This document shows positions 1-8,773 of a stretch of DNA of 64,000 bases, in pieces. Location of the stretch: positions 169,350 to 233,349 of the forward strand of contig NZVC01000033.1 of NCBI GenBank assembly GCA_002701395.1, written 5' to 3'. The notes under the pieces are model-generated. The model did not search any database, was not told the DNA's origin, and saw nothing but the letters and a program-made list of their open reading frames with translations. Origin of the DNA: Maritimibacter sp. (GTDB lineage: Bacteria; Pseudomonadota; Alphaproteobacteria; Rhodobacterales; Rhodobacteraceae). The number at the start of each line of letters is the position of its first letter. The first letter of the stretch is position 1. The position numbers and the translations under genes were made by a program.

Positions 1-387
1 CCGGCCTGCGGTTGAGGTGACTCGCGCTCTGCGAAGGCGGGAACACCGCCATACGCGTCTAGCTGGTAAATTTTGACCATTTGCTTAAATATCAGACACA
101 ATTAACTACGTTAACGACTGTTAGCGCCCTTACCCTGCGGCAGCCTGTCGCACCCTGCCCCGACTGACACAACCTCAAGCTGACCTAACGGAGTTACCCA
201 CAGGCAATCTCCTCAACTTCACATTGCGTAACAGTTTTGAAACTTGGCGTGCGGTTCACTCGTGTTTCCAGACGATTCACTCGCTTTCCTAATCGTTTGC
301 GACCAAACTACCTAAAAAGGCAGGTTGTACGATTCCCGCGCGACGTGATTTTGATGTTTACTGTTGTGAGTTGTAAGGAAGACTACG
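1..387. other. Gene-free upstream region of the XRE regulator
   Basis: No convincing gene is seen here. The stretch is richer in A and T than the surrounding coding DNA and holds several TTAA elements near 84-115 and a pair of TTCACTCG direct repeats (255-262, 276-283). It probably carries the promoter and leader of the XRE regulator. A 78-codon frame starting at 237 overlaps the regulator in another frame, lacks a ribosome site and looks spurious. Confidence 0.5.
255..290. repeat. Direct repeat pair upstream of XRE regulator
   Basis: TTCACTCG occurs at 255-262 and again at 276-283, each followed by a pyrimidine-rich GTTTCC or CTTTCC stretch. The spacing of 21 bp is two helical turns, as expected for two protein dimers on one face of DNA. 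It lies about 100 bp upstream of the regulator start, so autoregulation by that XRE protein is possible but unproven. Confidence 0.35.
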
Positions 388-762
388 ATGAAGCATCCCG
401 TGGATGTTCATGTCGGCAAGCGCGTGCGGCACCGCCGCTGGATGGTCGGCATGACCCAGCAACAGCTGGCTAGCAAGGTTGGAATCAAATTCCAGCAAAT
501 TCAGAAGTACGAGACCGGTATGAACCGCATCAGCGCATCGCGCCTGTGGGACATCGCCGAGGCTCTGGACGTGGACGTCCGCTTCTTCTTCGACGGCATC
601 GACGAAAGCGTCGACGCACCCAGCGAAGAGAAGGCAGGCGTGCCGGGTGATATCCTGGCCGACAAGGAAGCACTGGAACTGGTGCGCTCTTACTATGCCA
701 TGCCCGAAAACCAGCGCCGCCGGCTTTTCGAGCTGGCCCGCGTCATGAGCGACGTCGCCTGA
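388..762 (+). CDS. XRE/Cro-CI family transcriptional regulator
   Basis: A 124-residue DNA-binding protein. Residues about 10-65 form an XRE helix-turn-helix (GKRVRHRRWMVGMTQQQLAS, then a recognition helix around VGIKFQQIQKYETG). The C-terminal half is acidic, then helical (ALELVRSYYAMPENQRRRLF), which suits dimerisation. This short layout is common among alphaproteobacterial XRE regulators. AAGGA lies 7 nt before the ATG. It is a single gene with a long upstream region and is followed by a very strong hairpin before hisN. Its targets cannot be read from the sequence. Confidence 0.88.
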   Translation: MKHPVDVHVGKRVRHRRWMVGMTQQQLASKVGIKFQQIQKYETGMNRISASRLWDIAEALDVDVRFFFDGIDESVDAPSEEKAGVPGDILADKEALELVRSYYAMPENQRRRLFELARVMSDVA

Positions 763-813
763 CCTTCAGGTGCCACGTGCCCTGAGCCGGGCTTGACGGC
801 CCGCCTCGATTCC

Positions 814-850
814 GATTACCGCGCCGGGGGATCCCCCCGGCGAGGTAATC
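814..850 (+). promoter_or_regulatory. Near-perfect inverted repeat over the hisN ribosome-binding region
   Basis: Left arm GATTACC (814-820), one mismatch, CGCCGGGGG (822-830), loop ATC, CCCCCGGCG (834-842), mismatch A, GGTAATC (844-850). That is 16 paired bases around one mismatch. It ends 6 nt before the hisN ATG, and the only SD-like bases (AGG, 843-845) sit in the 3' arm. It could terminate the XRE transcript, mask hisN translation, or both. There is no T-tract after it, which argues against a plain intrinsic terminator. Confidence 0.6.
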
Positions 851-856
851 CAGAAC

Positions 857-1675
857 ATGACGGCCCCCGACACCAAGACCGACAAGGCTTTGCGCGACGA
901 CCTTCTGGCCACCGCAGAGGCTCTTGCCGATGCCGCCCGCGCGGCGATCCTTCCGCATTTCCGTGCAGAAGGGCTGGGTGCCGACAACAAGGACGACACG
1001 GGCTTCGACCCCGTGACCGTCGCCGACCGCGCCGCCGAAGAGGCGATGCGCGCCGTGCTTGCCAGCCGGCGTCCCGATGACGGAATTCTGGGCGAGGAGT
1101 ACGGCACCGTCGAAGGCTCGACCGGCCTGACATGGGTGTTGGACCCGATCGACGGCACGCGGGGCTTCCTGTCCGGCACCCCGACGTGGGGTGTGCTTGT
1201 GGCTGTCGGACCGGACACCGGCCCGATCTTGGGCGTGATCGACCAACCCTACACCGGCGAACGGTTCGTCGGCGGACTGGGCGAAGCGTGGATGACCGGC
1301 CCGTTGGGACGGCGCGCGCTGCGGACCCGTCCGGCGCGCAGCCTGTCCGAGGCGATCGTCTTCACCACATTCCCCGAAGTCGGCACACCTGCCGAGGGCG
1401 CGGCCTTCCAGCGGCTAAGCAAGGCGGCACGTCTGACCCGCTATGGCATGGACTGCTACGCCTACGCCCTGATCGCGTCGGGCCAGATCGACGTGGTCGC
1501 AGAGGCCGGGCTGTACGCCTACGACGTGCAGGCCCCCATCGCGGTGATCGAGGCCGCCGGCGGTGTGGTGACCGATTGGGAAGGCAATCCCTGCCCACAG
1601 GGTGGCCGGGTGCTTGCCGCCGCGAACCGCGAGATCCATGCCGAGGCGCTGGAATACCTGCGCGGGGTTGAGTAG
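857..1675 (+). CDS. hisN: Inositol monophosphatase-family phosphatase, HisN-type histidinol-phosphatase
   Basis: A 272-residue Mg-dependent phosphatase of the inositol monophosphatase fold. The metal-site motifs are visible: DPVTVADRAAE, GEEYG and WVLDPIDGTRGF, with the second Asp region near the C-terminus (YDVQAPIAVIEAAGG). The length and the DGTRGF variant fit the HisN group, which removes phosphate from histidinol phosphate in histidine synthesis; inositol-1-phosphate or other sugar phosphates remain possible. No other his genes are in the window. Start ATG at 857 is directly behind a large hairpin. Confidence 0.82.
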   Translation: MTAPDTKTDKALRDDLLATAEALADAARAAILPHFRAEGLGADNKDDTGFDPVTVADRAAEEAMRAVLASRRPDDGILGEEYGTVEGSTGLTWVLDPIDGTRGFLSGTPTWGVLVAVGPDTGPILGVIDQPYTGERFVGGLGEAWMTGPLGRRALRTRPARSLSEAIVFTTFPEVGTPAEGAAFQRLSKAARLTRYGMDCYAYALIASGQIDVVAEAGLYAYDVQAPIAVIEAAGGVVTDWEGNPCPQGGRVLAAANREIHAEALEYLRGVE

Positions 1676-1722
1676 CGCGCGCGACGGTCTAGCATCCTTG
1701 GCACACATGCCAGAGGTGCCAG

Positions 1723-3063
1723 ATGCCGGAAGTCCTGCTTAAGAATGCCCGTACCGTCCTGACGATGGACGACAAGCGCCGCGAGTTGACGAATTGCGAT
1801 GTCCGGATCGTCGATGGCGCGATCGCAGAGATCGGCAGCGGCCTGCAGTCGGATGGCGAACTGGTGCAGGCGGCGGGCTGCATCGTGACCCCCGGCCTTG
1901 TGAACACGCACCACCACCTGTTCCAGACCCTGACCCGCGCCGTGCCCGCCGGGCAGGACGCGCTGTTGTTCGGCTGGCTGCAGGCGCTGTACCCGATCTG
2001 GTCGCGGTTCGGCCCCGAAGAGATGCGGGTGTCCGCCCTGACCGGGCTGGCCGAACTGGCGCTGTCGGGATGCACCCTGAGTTCCGACCATATGTACCTG
2101 TTCCCGAACGGTTCGCGGCTGGACGACAGCATCGCCGCCGCGCGCGAAATCGGGATGCGGTTCCACCCGACCCGCGGCGCGATGTCGATCGGGCACAGCC
2201 TTGGCGGCCTGCCGCCCGACGACCTTGTCGAGGCGGAACCCAACATCCTTGCCGACATGGTGCGGGTGGTGGACACCTTCCACGATCCGTCGCCGGGCGC
2301 GATGGTGCGCGTCGGGCTGGCGCCGTGTTCGCCGTTCTCGGTCAGCCGCGAGCTGATGCGCGATACCGCGATCCTTGCGCGCGAGAAGAAGGTCATGCTG
2401 CACACCCACCTTGCCGAAAACGCCGAGGACATCGCCTATAGCGAAGAGAAGTTCGGCTGCCGTCCCGGACAGTACGCCGAGGATCTTGGCTGGACCGGGC
2501 CGGATGTCTGGCACGCTCACTGCGTCAAGCTGGACGGGCGCGAGATCGACCTGTTCGCCCGCAGCGGCACAGGCGTGGCGCACTGCCCTTGTTCGAACTG
2601 CCGCCTTGGGTCCGGCATCGCGCCGGTGCGGGCGATGCGGGACGCGGGCGTGAAGGTCGGGCTGGGTGTCGACGGGTCGGCGTCAAACGACAGCGGCAAC
2701 ATCGCAGCCGAGGCGCGCACGGCGATGCTGTTGCAGCGGGTGGCCAACGGCGCGGATGCCATGAGCCCGCGCGAAACGCTGGAGATCGCGACGCGCGGCG
2801 GGGCCGAGGTTCTGGGACGCGGCGACGCGTGCGGGCAAATCCGCAAGGGCTATCGCGCGGACATCGCCGTATGGGACGCCACGGGGCTTGAAAGCGCGGG
2901 GTCGTGGGATCCGCCGGCGCTGCTTCTGGCGGGGCCCACGCGCGTGCGGGACCTGTTCGTCGAGGGCCGCCAGATCGTGCGCGACGGGCACCTGACCACC
3001 ATCGACCTGCCGACGCTTGTCGAAAAGCAGAACGGCCTTGCACGGGCGCTGGCCGAGGGCTGA
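1723..3063 (+). CDS. Amidohydrolase, 8-oxoguanine deaminase type
   Basis: A 446-residue metal-dependent deaminase of the amidohydrolase superfamily. It shows the N-terminal composite domain, the metal-ligand pair in NTHHHLFQTLTR, further histidines in LHTHLAENAED and WHAHCVKLDG, and the metal Asp region in GLGVDGSASNDSGN. The bulky Cys-rich stretch CPCSNCRLGSG is typical of the 8-oxoguanine/isoxanthopterin deaminase branch. It likely converts 8-oxoguanine to urate in the cytoplasm. Guanine deaminase lies 3 kb downstream on the other strand, so purine turnover is a local theme. Confidence 0.85.
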   Translation: MPEVLLKNARTVLTMDDKRRELTNCDVRIVDGAIAEIGSGLQSDGELVQAAGCIVTPGLVNTHHHLFQTLTRAVPAGQDALLFGWLQALYPIWSRFGPEEMRVSALTGLAELALSGCTLSSDHMYLFPNGSRLDDSIAAAREIGMRFHPTRGAMSIGHSLGGLPPDDLVEAEPNILADMVRVVDTFHDPSPGAMVRVGLAPCSPFSVSRELMRDTAILAREKKVMLHTHLAENAEDIAYSEEKFGCRPGQYAEDLGWTGPDVWHAHCVKLDGREIDLFARSGTGVAHCPCSNCRLGSGIAPVRAMRDAGVKVGLGVDGSASNDSGNIAAEARTAMLLQRVANGADAMSPRETLEIATRGGAEVLGRGDACGQIRKGYRADIAVWDATGLESAGSWDPPALLLAGPTRVRDLFVEGRQIVRDGHLTTIDLPTLVEKQNGLARALAEG

Positions 3064-3147
3064 TCCTGCCCGGCGCAGTCAAGAATTACGGGCCCCGCAA
3101 GGGCGGCATTGCCTGTTCGAGATCACGCTTTCGTAAGGGCTTTGGCA

Positions 3148-3187
3148 ACTTCACCCGGCTGTCACATTGCTGTCACCCGGCTGTGAC
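3148..3187 (+). promoter_or_regulatory. Tandem Pho-box-like repeats upstream of phoX
   Basis: CTGTCAC at 3159-3165 and 3170-3176, CTGTGAC at 3181-3187, and a weaker ACTTCAC at 3148-3154, all on an 11-bp period. This matches the PhoB direct-repeat layout (7-mer, 4-bp spacer). They lie about 75-115 bp before the phoX start, so phosphate-starvation control by PhoB is the natural reading. Confidence 0.82.
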
Positions 3188-3263
3188 GGACGCATGAAAA
3201 CCAGTCGCGGCGCATGGCCTCTAGGCCGCGCCAATCCAGCCTGTTGCCAGAGGATGAAACGAC

Positions 3264-5126
3264 ATGGATACCCGGAAAACCGTTGATCTGTCGTGGGACG
3301 AATTCGACGAAGTCCGCGACCCCCGCCCCGCCACCAATGATTTCGACGCCGTCGTCGAGCGCGCCATCTCGCGCCGCGGGTTTCTGGGCGGCGCCCTGAC
3401 CTTCGGCTCGGCCGCCGCCGTGTTCGGTTCGGGCGTTCTGGGATCGGCCACGTCGGCCCGTGCGCAGGCCGCCGGGTTCGGCTTTACCCCGATCGGCATC
3501 CACACCGATTTCGACATTCACGTCCCCGAAGGCTACGAATGGCGCCCGCTCGTCCGCTGGGGCGACGCCCTGTTCTCGGACGCCGAGGGCACCTATTCCG
3601 CCGAAACCGGCGTGCCGCTGGCCGCGTCGGACCGTGTGTTCGGCGAGAACACCGACGGCATGGAGACGTTCGAGCATGACGGCCACGTCCTGCTGGCGAT
3701 CAACTCGGAATACGTGAACCCGCGCATCAACCTGCCCGCCGACTCTGAGGGCATGCCGAAGAACGCCGACGAAGTGGCCCTGCTGAAGAACATGCAGGGC
3801 GTCACCGTCATGGAAATCGCGAACGGCGCCAACGGCTGGGACGTCGTCGTCGACAGCCCCTACAACCGCCGGATCACCCACGAGACGCAGATGACGATGG
3901 ACGGCCCCGCCGCCGGATCCGCGCTGATGCAGACCAATGCCGACCCCGAGGGCATGTCGCCCAAGGGCACGATGAACAACTGCGGCTCGGGCAAGACGCT
4001 TTGGGGCACCTACCTGACCTGCGAAGAAAACTTCAACGGCTACTTCGGCGCCACCGGCGCGTACGAGGAAACCGACGAGCTGGCCCGCTATGGCATCGGC
4101 GGCGAAGGCCGCTATGCCTATGAAAAGTTCGACACCCGCTATGACCTGAGCGCCGAGCCGAACGAACCCCACCGCCACGGCTGGATCACCGAGATCGACC
4201 CGACCGACCCGGAAAGCACGCCGGTCAAGCACACCGCTCTGGGCCGCTTCAAGCACGAGAACGCCGAGATGGTGCAAGCCGCCGATGGCCGCATCGTGGT
4301 CTACATGGGCGACGACGAGCGGGGCGAGTTCATGTACAAGTACGTCTCGAACGGCACATGGTCCGAAGGTCAGCCGACCGACGGCCTGATGTCGGACGGC
4401 ACGCTGTACGTCGCCAAGTTCAACGACGACCAGACCGGCGAATGGCTGGCCCTGACGCCCGAGACCACCGGCATGAGCGCCGAGGACATCCTTGTCTTCT
4501 CGCGGATGGCCGGTTCGGCGGTCGGCGCCACCACGATGGACCGCCCGGAATGGATCGCCGCCAACCCGCTGCGGGTCGAGGCCTATTGCGCGCTGACCAA
4601 CAACTCGCGCCGCGGCAACGAGGGCATGCCCGTCAACGCCGCCAACCCGCGCGAAACCAACGACTATGGCCAGATCGTGCGCTGGCGCCCCGAGGGCGAG
4701 GATCACGGCGCCACCGGCTTTAGCTGGGACCTGTACGTGATGGCCGGCAACCCCGAGGTCTACGACAACGCCTATGGCGGGTCCGACAACGTCACGGCGG
4801 GCAACATGTTCAACTCGCCCGACGGCATGGCCTTCTCGTCCGACGGCCTGCTGTGGATCCAGACCGACGGCGACGACAGCAACGAAGGCGACTTTGCCGG
4901 GATGGGCAACAACCAGATGCTGGTCGGCAACCCCGAAACGGGCGAGATCGCGCGCTTCATGACCGTGCCGAACGGCGCCGAGGTGACGGGCCTGACGTGG
5001 TCGCCGGACCGCACCGTCGCCTTCGTCGGCGTGCAACACCCGGGCGGCGCGTGGCCGGACGGCGAAGGAAAGCCGCGCTCGTCGGTGGTGTCGGTCTGGC
5101 GCGCCGATGGCGCGGCCTTCGGCTAA
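3264..5126 (+). CDS. phoX: PhoX-family alkaline phosphatase, Tat-exported
   Basis: A 620-residue protein of the PhoX (DUF839) family, a calcium/iron-type alkaline phosphatase that releases phosphate from organic esters outside the inner membrane. The twin-arginine signal AISRRGFLGG (residues about 34-43) follows an N-terminal extension, with a hydrophobic stretch and an ARAQA cleavage region near residue 67. The family features NNCGSGKTLWGTYLTCEENF and HGWITEIDP are present. Tandem Pho-box-like repeats precede the gene and a bidirectional terminator follows it. The start is supported by AGAGGA about 8 nt upstream. Confidence 0.93.
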   Translation: MDTRKTVDLSWDEFDEVRDPRPATNDFDAVVERAISRRGFLGGALTFGSAAAVFGSGVLGSATSARAQAAGFGFTPIGIHTDFDIHVPEGYEWRPLVRWGDALFSDAEGTYSAETGVPLAASDRVFGENTDGMETFEHDGHVLLAINSEYVNPRINLPADSEGMPKNADEVALLKNMQGVTVMEIANGANGWDVVVDSPYNRRITHETQMTMDGPAAGSALMQTNADPEGMSPKGTMNNCGSGKTLWGTYLTCEENFNGYFGATGAYEETDELARYGIGGEGRYAYEKFDTRYDLSAEPNEPHRHGWITEIDPTDPESTPVKHTALGRFKHENAEMVQAADGRIVVYMGDDERGEFMYKYVSNGTWSEGQPTDGLMSDGTLYVAKFNDDQTGEWLALTPETTGMSAEDILVFSRMAGSAVGATTMDRPEWIAANPLRVEAYCALTNNSRRGNEGMPVNAANPRETNDYGQIVRWRPEGEDHGATGFSWDLYVMAGNPEVYDNAYGGSDNVTAGNMFNSPDGMAFSSDGLLWIQTDGDDSNEGDFAGMGNNQMLVGNPETGEIARFMTVPNGAEVTGLTWSPDRTVAFVGVQHPGGAWPDGEGKPRSSVVSVWRADGAAFG

Positions 5127-5177
5127 GCCCGGATCGACCGAACCGGCGCGCCTTGCGCCGGGGTCAATGGAAAGTTG

Positions 5178-5205
5178 AAAGGGCGGCCCGCGCGGGTCGC
5201 CCTTT
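5178..5205. terminator. Bidirectional terminator between phoX and the NAD(P)-binding gene
   Basis: AAAGGGCG (5178-5185) pairs with CGCCCTTT (5198-5205); the loop itself contains the palindrome CCCGCGCGGG. Short A and T runs on each side fit termination of both convergent genes. Confidence 0.75.
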
Positions 5206-5220
5206 CCCTTTGGCGCGACG

Positions 5221-5877
5221 CTAGCCGCGCACCAGCGCATCCACCGCGTCGGCCAGCGGCGCGTTGCCGTCCGTCAGTTCCAGAATTTCCTGCCGGATCC
5301 CGGGCCGGTCGATCAGCGCGGCCAGCGTCTGCGCCACGTTCCCGCGCTTGACGGTGCCATAGGTGACCGCGCGCGACAGCGCGACCATCCCGTCGCCATC
5401 CTCGTCCAGAAGGGTGCCGGGCCGCAGGATGACCCAGTCGAGCCCGCTGATCGACAGTGCCGCGTCGGCCTCTTTCTTGGTCCGCATATACAGTTCGAAG
5501 CCGTGCTTCACCTCGGTGCCCCGCCCCGCCTCGGGCATCGCCGACACAAGGTACAGCCGCCGAATCCCTGCGGCGCGGGCCGCCTCGATCATCTTGACGG
5601 GCCCGTGTCCGTCGATCTCTGCCGTGCGCTCGGGCCCGCTGCCCGCCGCTCCGGCGGAGAACACGATGGCGTCGTGCCCCGCGACGGCGCGGCCCAGCGC
5701 CTTTGCATCCATTTCCATCAGGTCACCCTGCACGGGGGTCACCCCCGCGGCGCGCAGGTCTTCGGCCTGCTCGGCCTTGCGGTGCAGGCCACTGAGCTTG
5801 TGCCCCGCGTGAATGAGCATCGGCGCAAGCCGGTGGCCCACGCCGCCGGTCGCGCCAATCAGGAAAATGCGTGCCAT
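5221..5877 (-). CDS. NAD(P)-binding atypical SDR protein
   Basis: A 218-residue Rossmann-fold protein. The N-terminus MARIFLIGATGGVGHRLAP holds the glycine-rich dinucleotide site of the NAD(P)H-binding/NmrA-like atypical short-chain dehydrogenase group. The motif YMRTKKEADAALSISGLDWV matches the YxxxK-like K-x-x-x-E helix of SDR_a5 proteins. The start at 5877 was chosen because the conserved fold begins there; longer starts run into guaD. Substrate unknown. It is transcribed after guaD, with a 92-bp gap. Confidence 0.8.
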   Translation of the reverse strand: MARIFLIGATGGVGHRLAPMLIHAGHKLSGLHRKAEQAEDLRAAGVTPVQGDLMEMDAKALGRAVAGHDAIVFSAGAAGSGPERTAEIDGHGPVKMIEAARAAGIRRLYLVSAMPEAGRGTEVKHGFELYMRTKKEADAALSISGLDWVILRPGTLLDEDGDGMVALSRAVTYGTVKRGNVAQTLAALIDRPGIRQEILELTDGNAPLADAVDALVRG

Positions 5878-5969
5878 GTCTGTCTTGTCCGTCTTCGGTT
5901 CCGTTTCCGACCCCGGACCTAGCGCCGCCTGCCCGGTTCGCCACGCAACCCGGCCATGCGGCGCGTTCG

Positions 5970-7265
5970 TCAGGCCATGCGCACCGGCTCGCCCGCGACA
6001 TAAACCGACTGCACCGCCCGGTCGTCCCCCATCATGATGGTCGGGAACAGCGCCTCCCACAGGTCGTCCGCCCGCGCGGCGCGCTGCGCGATGGCCGGGG
6101 TCGAGGCAAGGTCAAGCACGACAAGGTCGGCCTCCATCCCGATGCCGAGGTTGCCGATCCGGTCGTCCAGCCGCAGCGCCCGCGCCGAGCCTTGCGTCGC
6201 AAGCCAATACAGCTGCGCCGGGTGCAGCGCGCTGCCGTTCAGCTGCCCCAGCTCGTAAGCCGCCGCCATCGTCCGCAGCATCGAGAACGACGATCCGCCC
6301 CCCGTGTCGGTCGCCAGCCCCACGCGGTGACCCGCCGCCGTCAGCCCCGCCATGTCGAACACGCCAGAGCCGATGAAGGTGTTCGACGTCGGGCAGTGGA
6401 TCAGGGCGGCATCGACCTCGCGCAGCCGGTCGCGTTCGCGCGGCTCAAGGTGGATGGCGTGCCCGTACAGCCCATTCGCCCCCAGCAGGCCGAAGGCTTC
6501 GTAGGTGTCGAGATAATCGCGCGCCTCGGGGAACAGCGATTTCACCCACGCGATCTCGTCCGTCTGTTCGCTCAGGTGGGTCTGCATCAAGCAGTCCGGG
6601 TGCTCGGCCCACAGCGCGCCCAGCGCCTCTAGCTGTGCGGGCGTAGAGGTGGGCGAGAACCGCGGGGTGATCACATAGCCCAGCCGGCCGGTCCCGTGCC
6701 ATTTCTTAAGCAGCGCCTTGCTGTCGTCATAGGCGCTTGCGGGCGTGTCTTGCAGCCCCTTTGGCGCGTTGCGGTCCATGCAGGTCTTGCCCGCCAGCGC
6801 CCGCAGCCCGCGCCGCTGCGCCTGTTCGAAATAGGCATCGACGCTTTCGGGATGGATCGTGGCATAGCTGCAGGCGGTGGTGGTGCCGTTCGACAGCGTC
6901 AGGTCGAAATAGCGCGACGCGATTTCGTTTGCGTAGTCCGGGTCGCCGAACCGCATCTCTTCGGGGAAGGTATAGCTGTTCAGCCAGTCGATCAGCCGCT
7001 TGCCCCAGCTGGCGATCATCGCGGTCTGGGGATAATGCGCGTGCGCATCGACGAAGCCCGCTGTGATCAGTGCGTCGCCGTGGTCGGTCAGTTCGGCGTC
7101 GGGATGATCCGCGCGCAGCGTGTCCGACGCCCCCAGCGCGGCGATGCGCCCGTCCTCGACCAGCACCGCGCCGCGGCGTTCATGCCGCACGGCCGCGTCC
7201 ACCGGCGCCCGGAAGGGATCGTCTGCGAAGGACAAAGTCTGCCCAAGGATCAGCCGTTTGGTCAT
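5970..7265 (-). CDS. guaD: Guanine deaminase
   Basis: A 431-residue amidohydrolase converting guanine to xanthine and ammonia. Visible are the first metal motif PGFVDAHAHYPQTAMIASWG, the guanine-site stretch LIDWLNSYTFPEE, the second-strand histidines QTHLSEQTDEI and GHAIHLEP, SNTFIGSGVF, and the metal Asp in LATDTGGGSSFSML. The length matches the family. The start MTKRLILGQTL at 7265 is preferred over an upstream in-frame start, because family homology begins there. A divergent mgtE lies 128 bp away. Confidence 0.92.
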   Translation of the reverse strand: MTKRLILGQTLSFADDPFRAPVDAAVRHERRGAVLVEDGRIAALGASDTLRADHPDAELTDHGDALITAGFVDAHAHYPQTAMIASWGKRLIDWLNSYTFPEEMRFGDPDYANEIASRYFDLTLSNGTTTACSYATIHPESVDAYFEQAQRRGLRALAGKTCMDRNAPKGLQDTPASAYDDSKALLKKWHGTGRLGYVITPRFSPTSTPAQLEALGALWAEHPDCLMQTHLSEQTDEIAWVKSLFPEARDYLDTYEAFGLLGANGLYGHAIHLEPRERDRLREVDAALIHCPTSNTFIGSGVFDMAGLTAAGHRVGLATDTGGGSSFSMLRTMAAAYELGQLNGSALHPAQLYWLATQGSARALRLDDRIGNLGIGMEADLVVLDLASTPAIAQRAARADDLWEALFPTIMMGDDRAVQSVYVAGEPVRMA

Positions 7266-7393
7266 GTCGTGCCTTCTGTCGACGCCGCAGCAGACGATAG
7301 GCATGACGCGCTGCGGCGTAAATCGCGAACTGCCCCCTGTTTTCCGCCGCCGTCCATATGTATTACGGCCCAAACGGTTAGAAGAGGCAGGCC

Positions 7394-8773
7394 ATGGCGG
7401 AAGAAACCACGACCGAAGACGCCCGCGAAGACGACCGCTACGGCCTTGGCCGGGAACGCGTTCTGGCGATTCTCGAAGCTGCCGAGGCGCAGGACGCCGC
7501 GACCGTCAACGAGCTGATGGAGCCGCTGCACCCGGCTGACATCGCCGACCTTCTGGAACAGGTCGACAGCTCTGAACGCGCCGCGATCCTGAAGGTCCAC
7601 GAGATCGACGGCGAGACACTGTCCGAACTCGACGAATCGATCCGCGAAGAGGTGTTCGACCTGCTGTCGCCCGGCGTGCTGTCGGACGCGGTGCGCGAGC
7701 TGGAATCGGACGACGTCGTCGACATCATCGAGGACCTCGAAGACGACCAGCAGAAGGCTATCCTTGACGCGCTGGAAGACAACGACCGTCTAGCCGTCCA
7801 GCAGGCGCTGTCCTACCCGGAATACTCTGCCGGCCGCCTGATGCAGCGCGAGGTCGTCGCGGGCCCCGAGCACTGGACCGTGGGCGAGGCGATCGACTGG
7901 CTCCGCTCGCGCGAGGATCTGCCGGACGATTTCTACCACGTCACCCTTGTCGACCCGCGCTACCATCCGGTGGGCAACGTCACGCTGGGCAAGATCCTTG
8001 GCCACCGCCGCGACGTGAAGCTTAAAGACATCACCGAAGACTCGTTCCGCACCATCGAGGCGACCGAGAAAGAGGCCGACGTCGCCTATGCCTTCAACCA
8101 GTACCACCTGATTTCTGCGCCCGTGGTGGACGAGGACGGCAAGCTGGTCGGCGTGATCACCATCGACGACGCGATGATCGTGCTGGAAGAAGAGGCCGAG
8201 GAAGACATCCTGCGCCTTGCCGGTGTCGGCGATGAATCCAGCCTGTCGGACAAGGTCGTCGCCACCACCCGCCGCCGCGCGCCGTGGCTGGCGGTGAACC
8301 TTGCGACGGCGATCATCGCGTCGCTGGTGATCTCGCTGTTCGAGGACACGATCGCGCAATACGTGGCGCTGGCCGTGCTGATGCCGATCGTGGCGTCGAT
8401 GGGCGGCAACGCCGGCACCCAGTCGCTGACGGTGGCGGTGCGCGCCATCGCCACCAAGGACCTTACCGGGTCCAACGTGCTGCGCGTCATCCGACGCGAG
8501 GTGCTGGTGGGCACGGTCAATGGCGTGATCTTCGCGGTGGTGATGGGGCTGGTCGGCTGGGTCTGGTTCGGCGCGCCGATGCTGGGCGCCGTGATCGCTG
8601 TGGCGATGATCATCAACCTTGTCGTCGCCGGGCTGGCGGGCACGGTGATCCCGGTGGTGCTGGACCGGCTGAAGGTCGACCCGGCGCTGGCATCCGGCAC
8701 CTTCGTGACGACGGTGACCGACGTGGTGGGCTTCTTCGCCTTCCTCGGCCTTGCTGCCGTGGTCCTGCTGTGA
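7394..8773 (+). CDS. mgtE: Magnesium transporter MgtE
   Basis: A 459-residue Mg2+ channel/transporter. Residues about 40-145 are the acidic, helical MgtE N-domain, about 150-275 a CBS pair (GNVTLGKILGHRRDV and SAPVVDEDGKLVGVITIDDA), and the C-terminal 190 residues have five membrane helices, including the pore region VLMPIVASMGGNAGTQSLTV. Mg2+ binding by the cytosolic part gates the pore in this family. The stop overlaps the GTG of the next gene, so the two are co-translated. Confidence 0.95.
   Translation: MAEETTTEDAREDDRYGLGRERVLAILEAAEAQDAATVNELMEPLHPADIADLLEQVDSSERAAILKVHEIDGETLSELDESIREEVFDLLSPGVLSDAVRELESDDVVDIIEDLEDDQQKAILDALEDNDRLAVQQALSYPEYSAGRLMQREVVAGPEHWTVGEAIDWLRSREDLPDDFYHVTLVDPRYHPVGNVTLGKILGHRRDVKLKDITEDSFRTIEATEKEADVAYAFNQYHLISAPVVDEDGKLVGVITIDDAMIVLEEEAEEDILRLAGVGDESSLSDKVVATTRRRAPWLAVNLATAIIASLVISLFEDTIAQYVALAVLMPIVASMGGNAGTQSLTVAVRAIATKDLTGSNVLRVIRREVLVGTVNGVIFAVVMGLVGWVWFGAPMLGAVIAVAMIINLVVAGLAGTVIPVVLDRLKVDPALASGTFVTTVTDVVGFFAFLGLAAVVLL

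Noticed and set aside
3162..5240. A 692-codon minus-strand frame across phoX
   Set aside because: It is antisense to phoX, which has a Tat signal, family motifs and a Pho-box promoter; the shadow protein has none.
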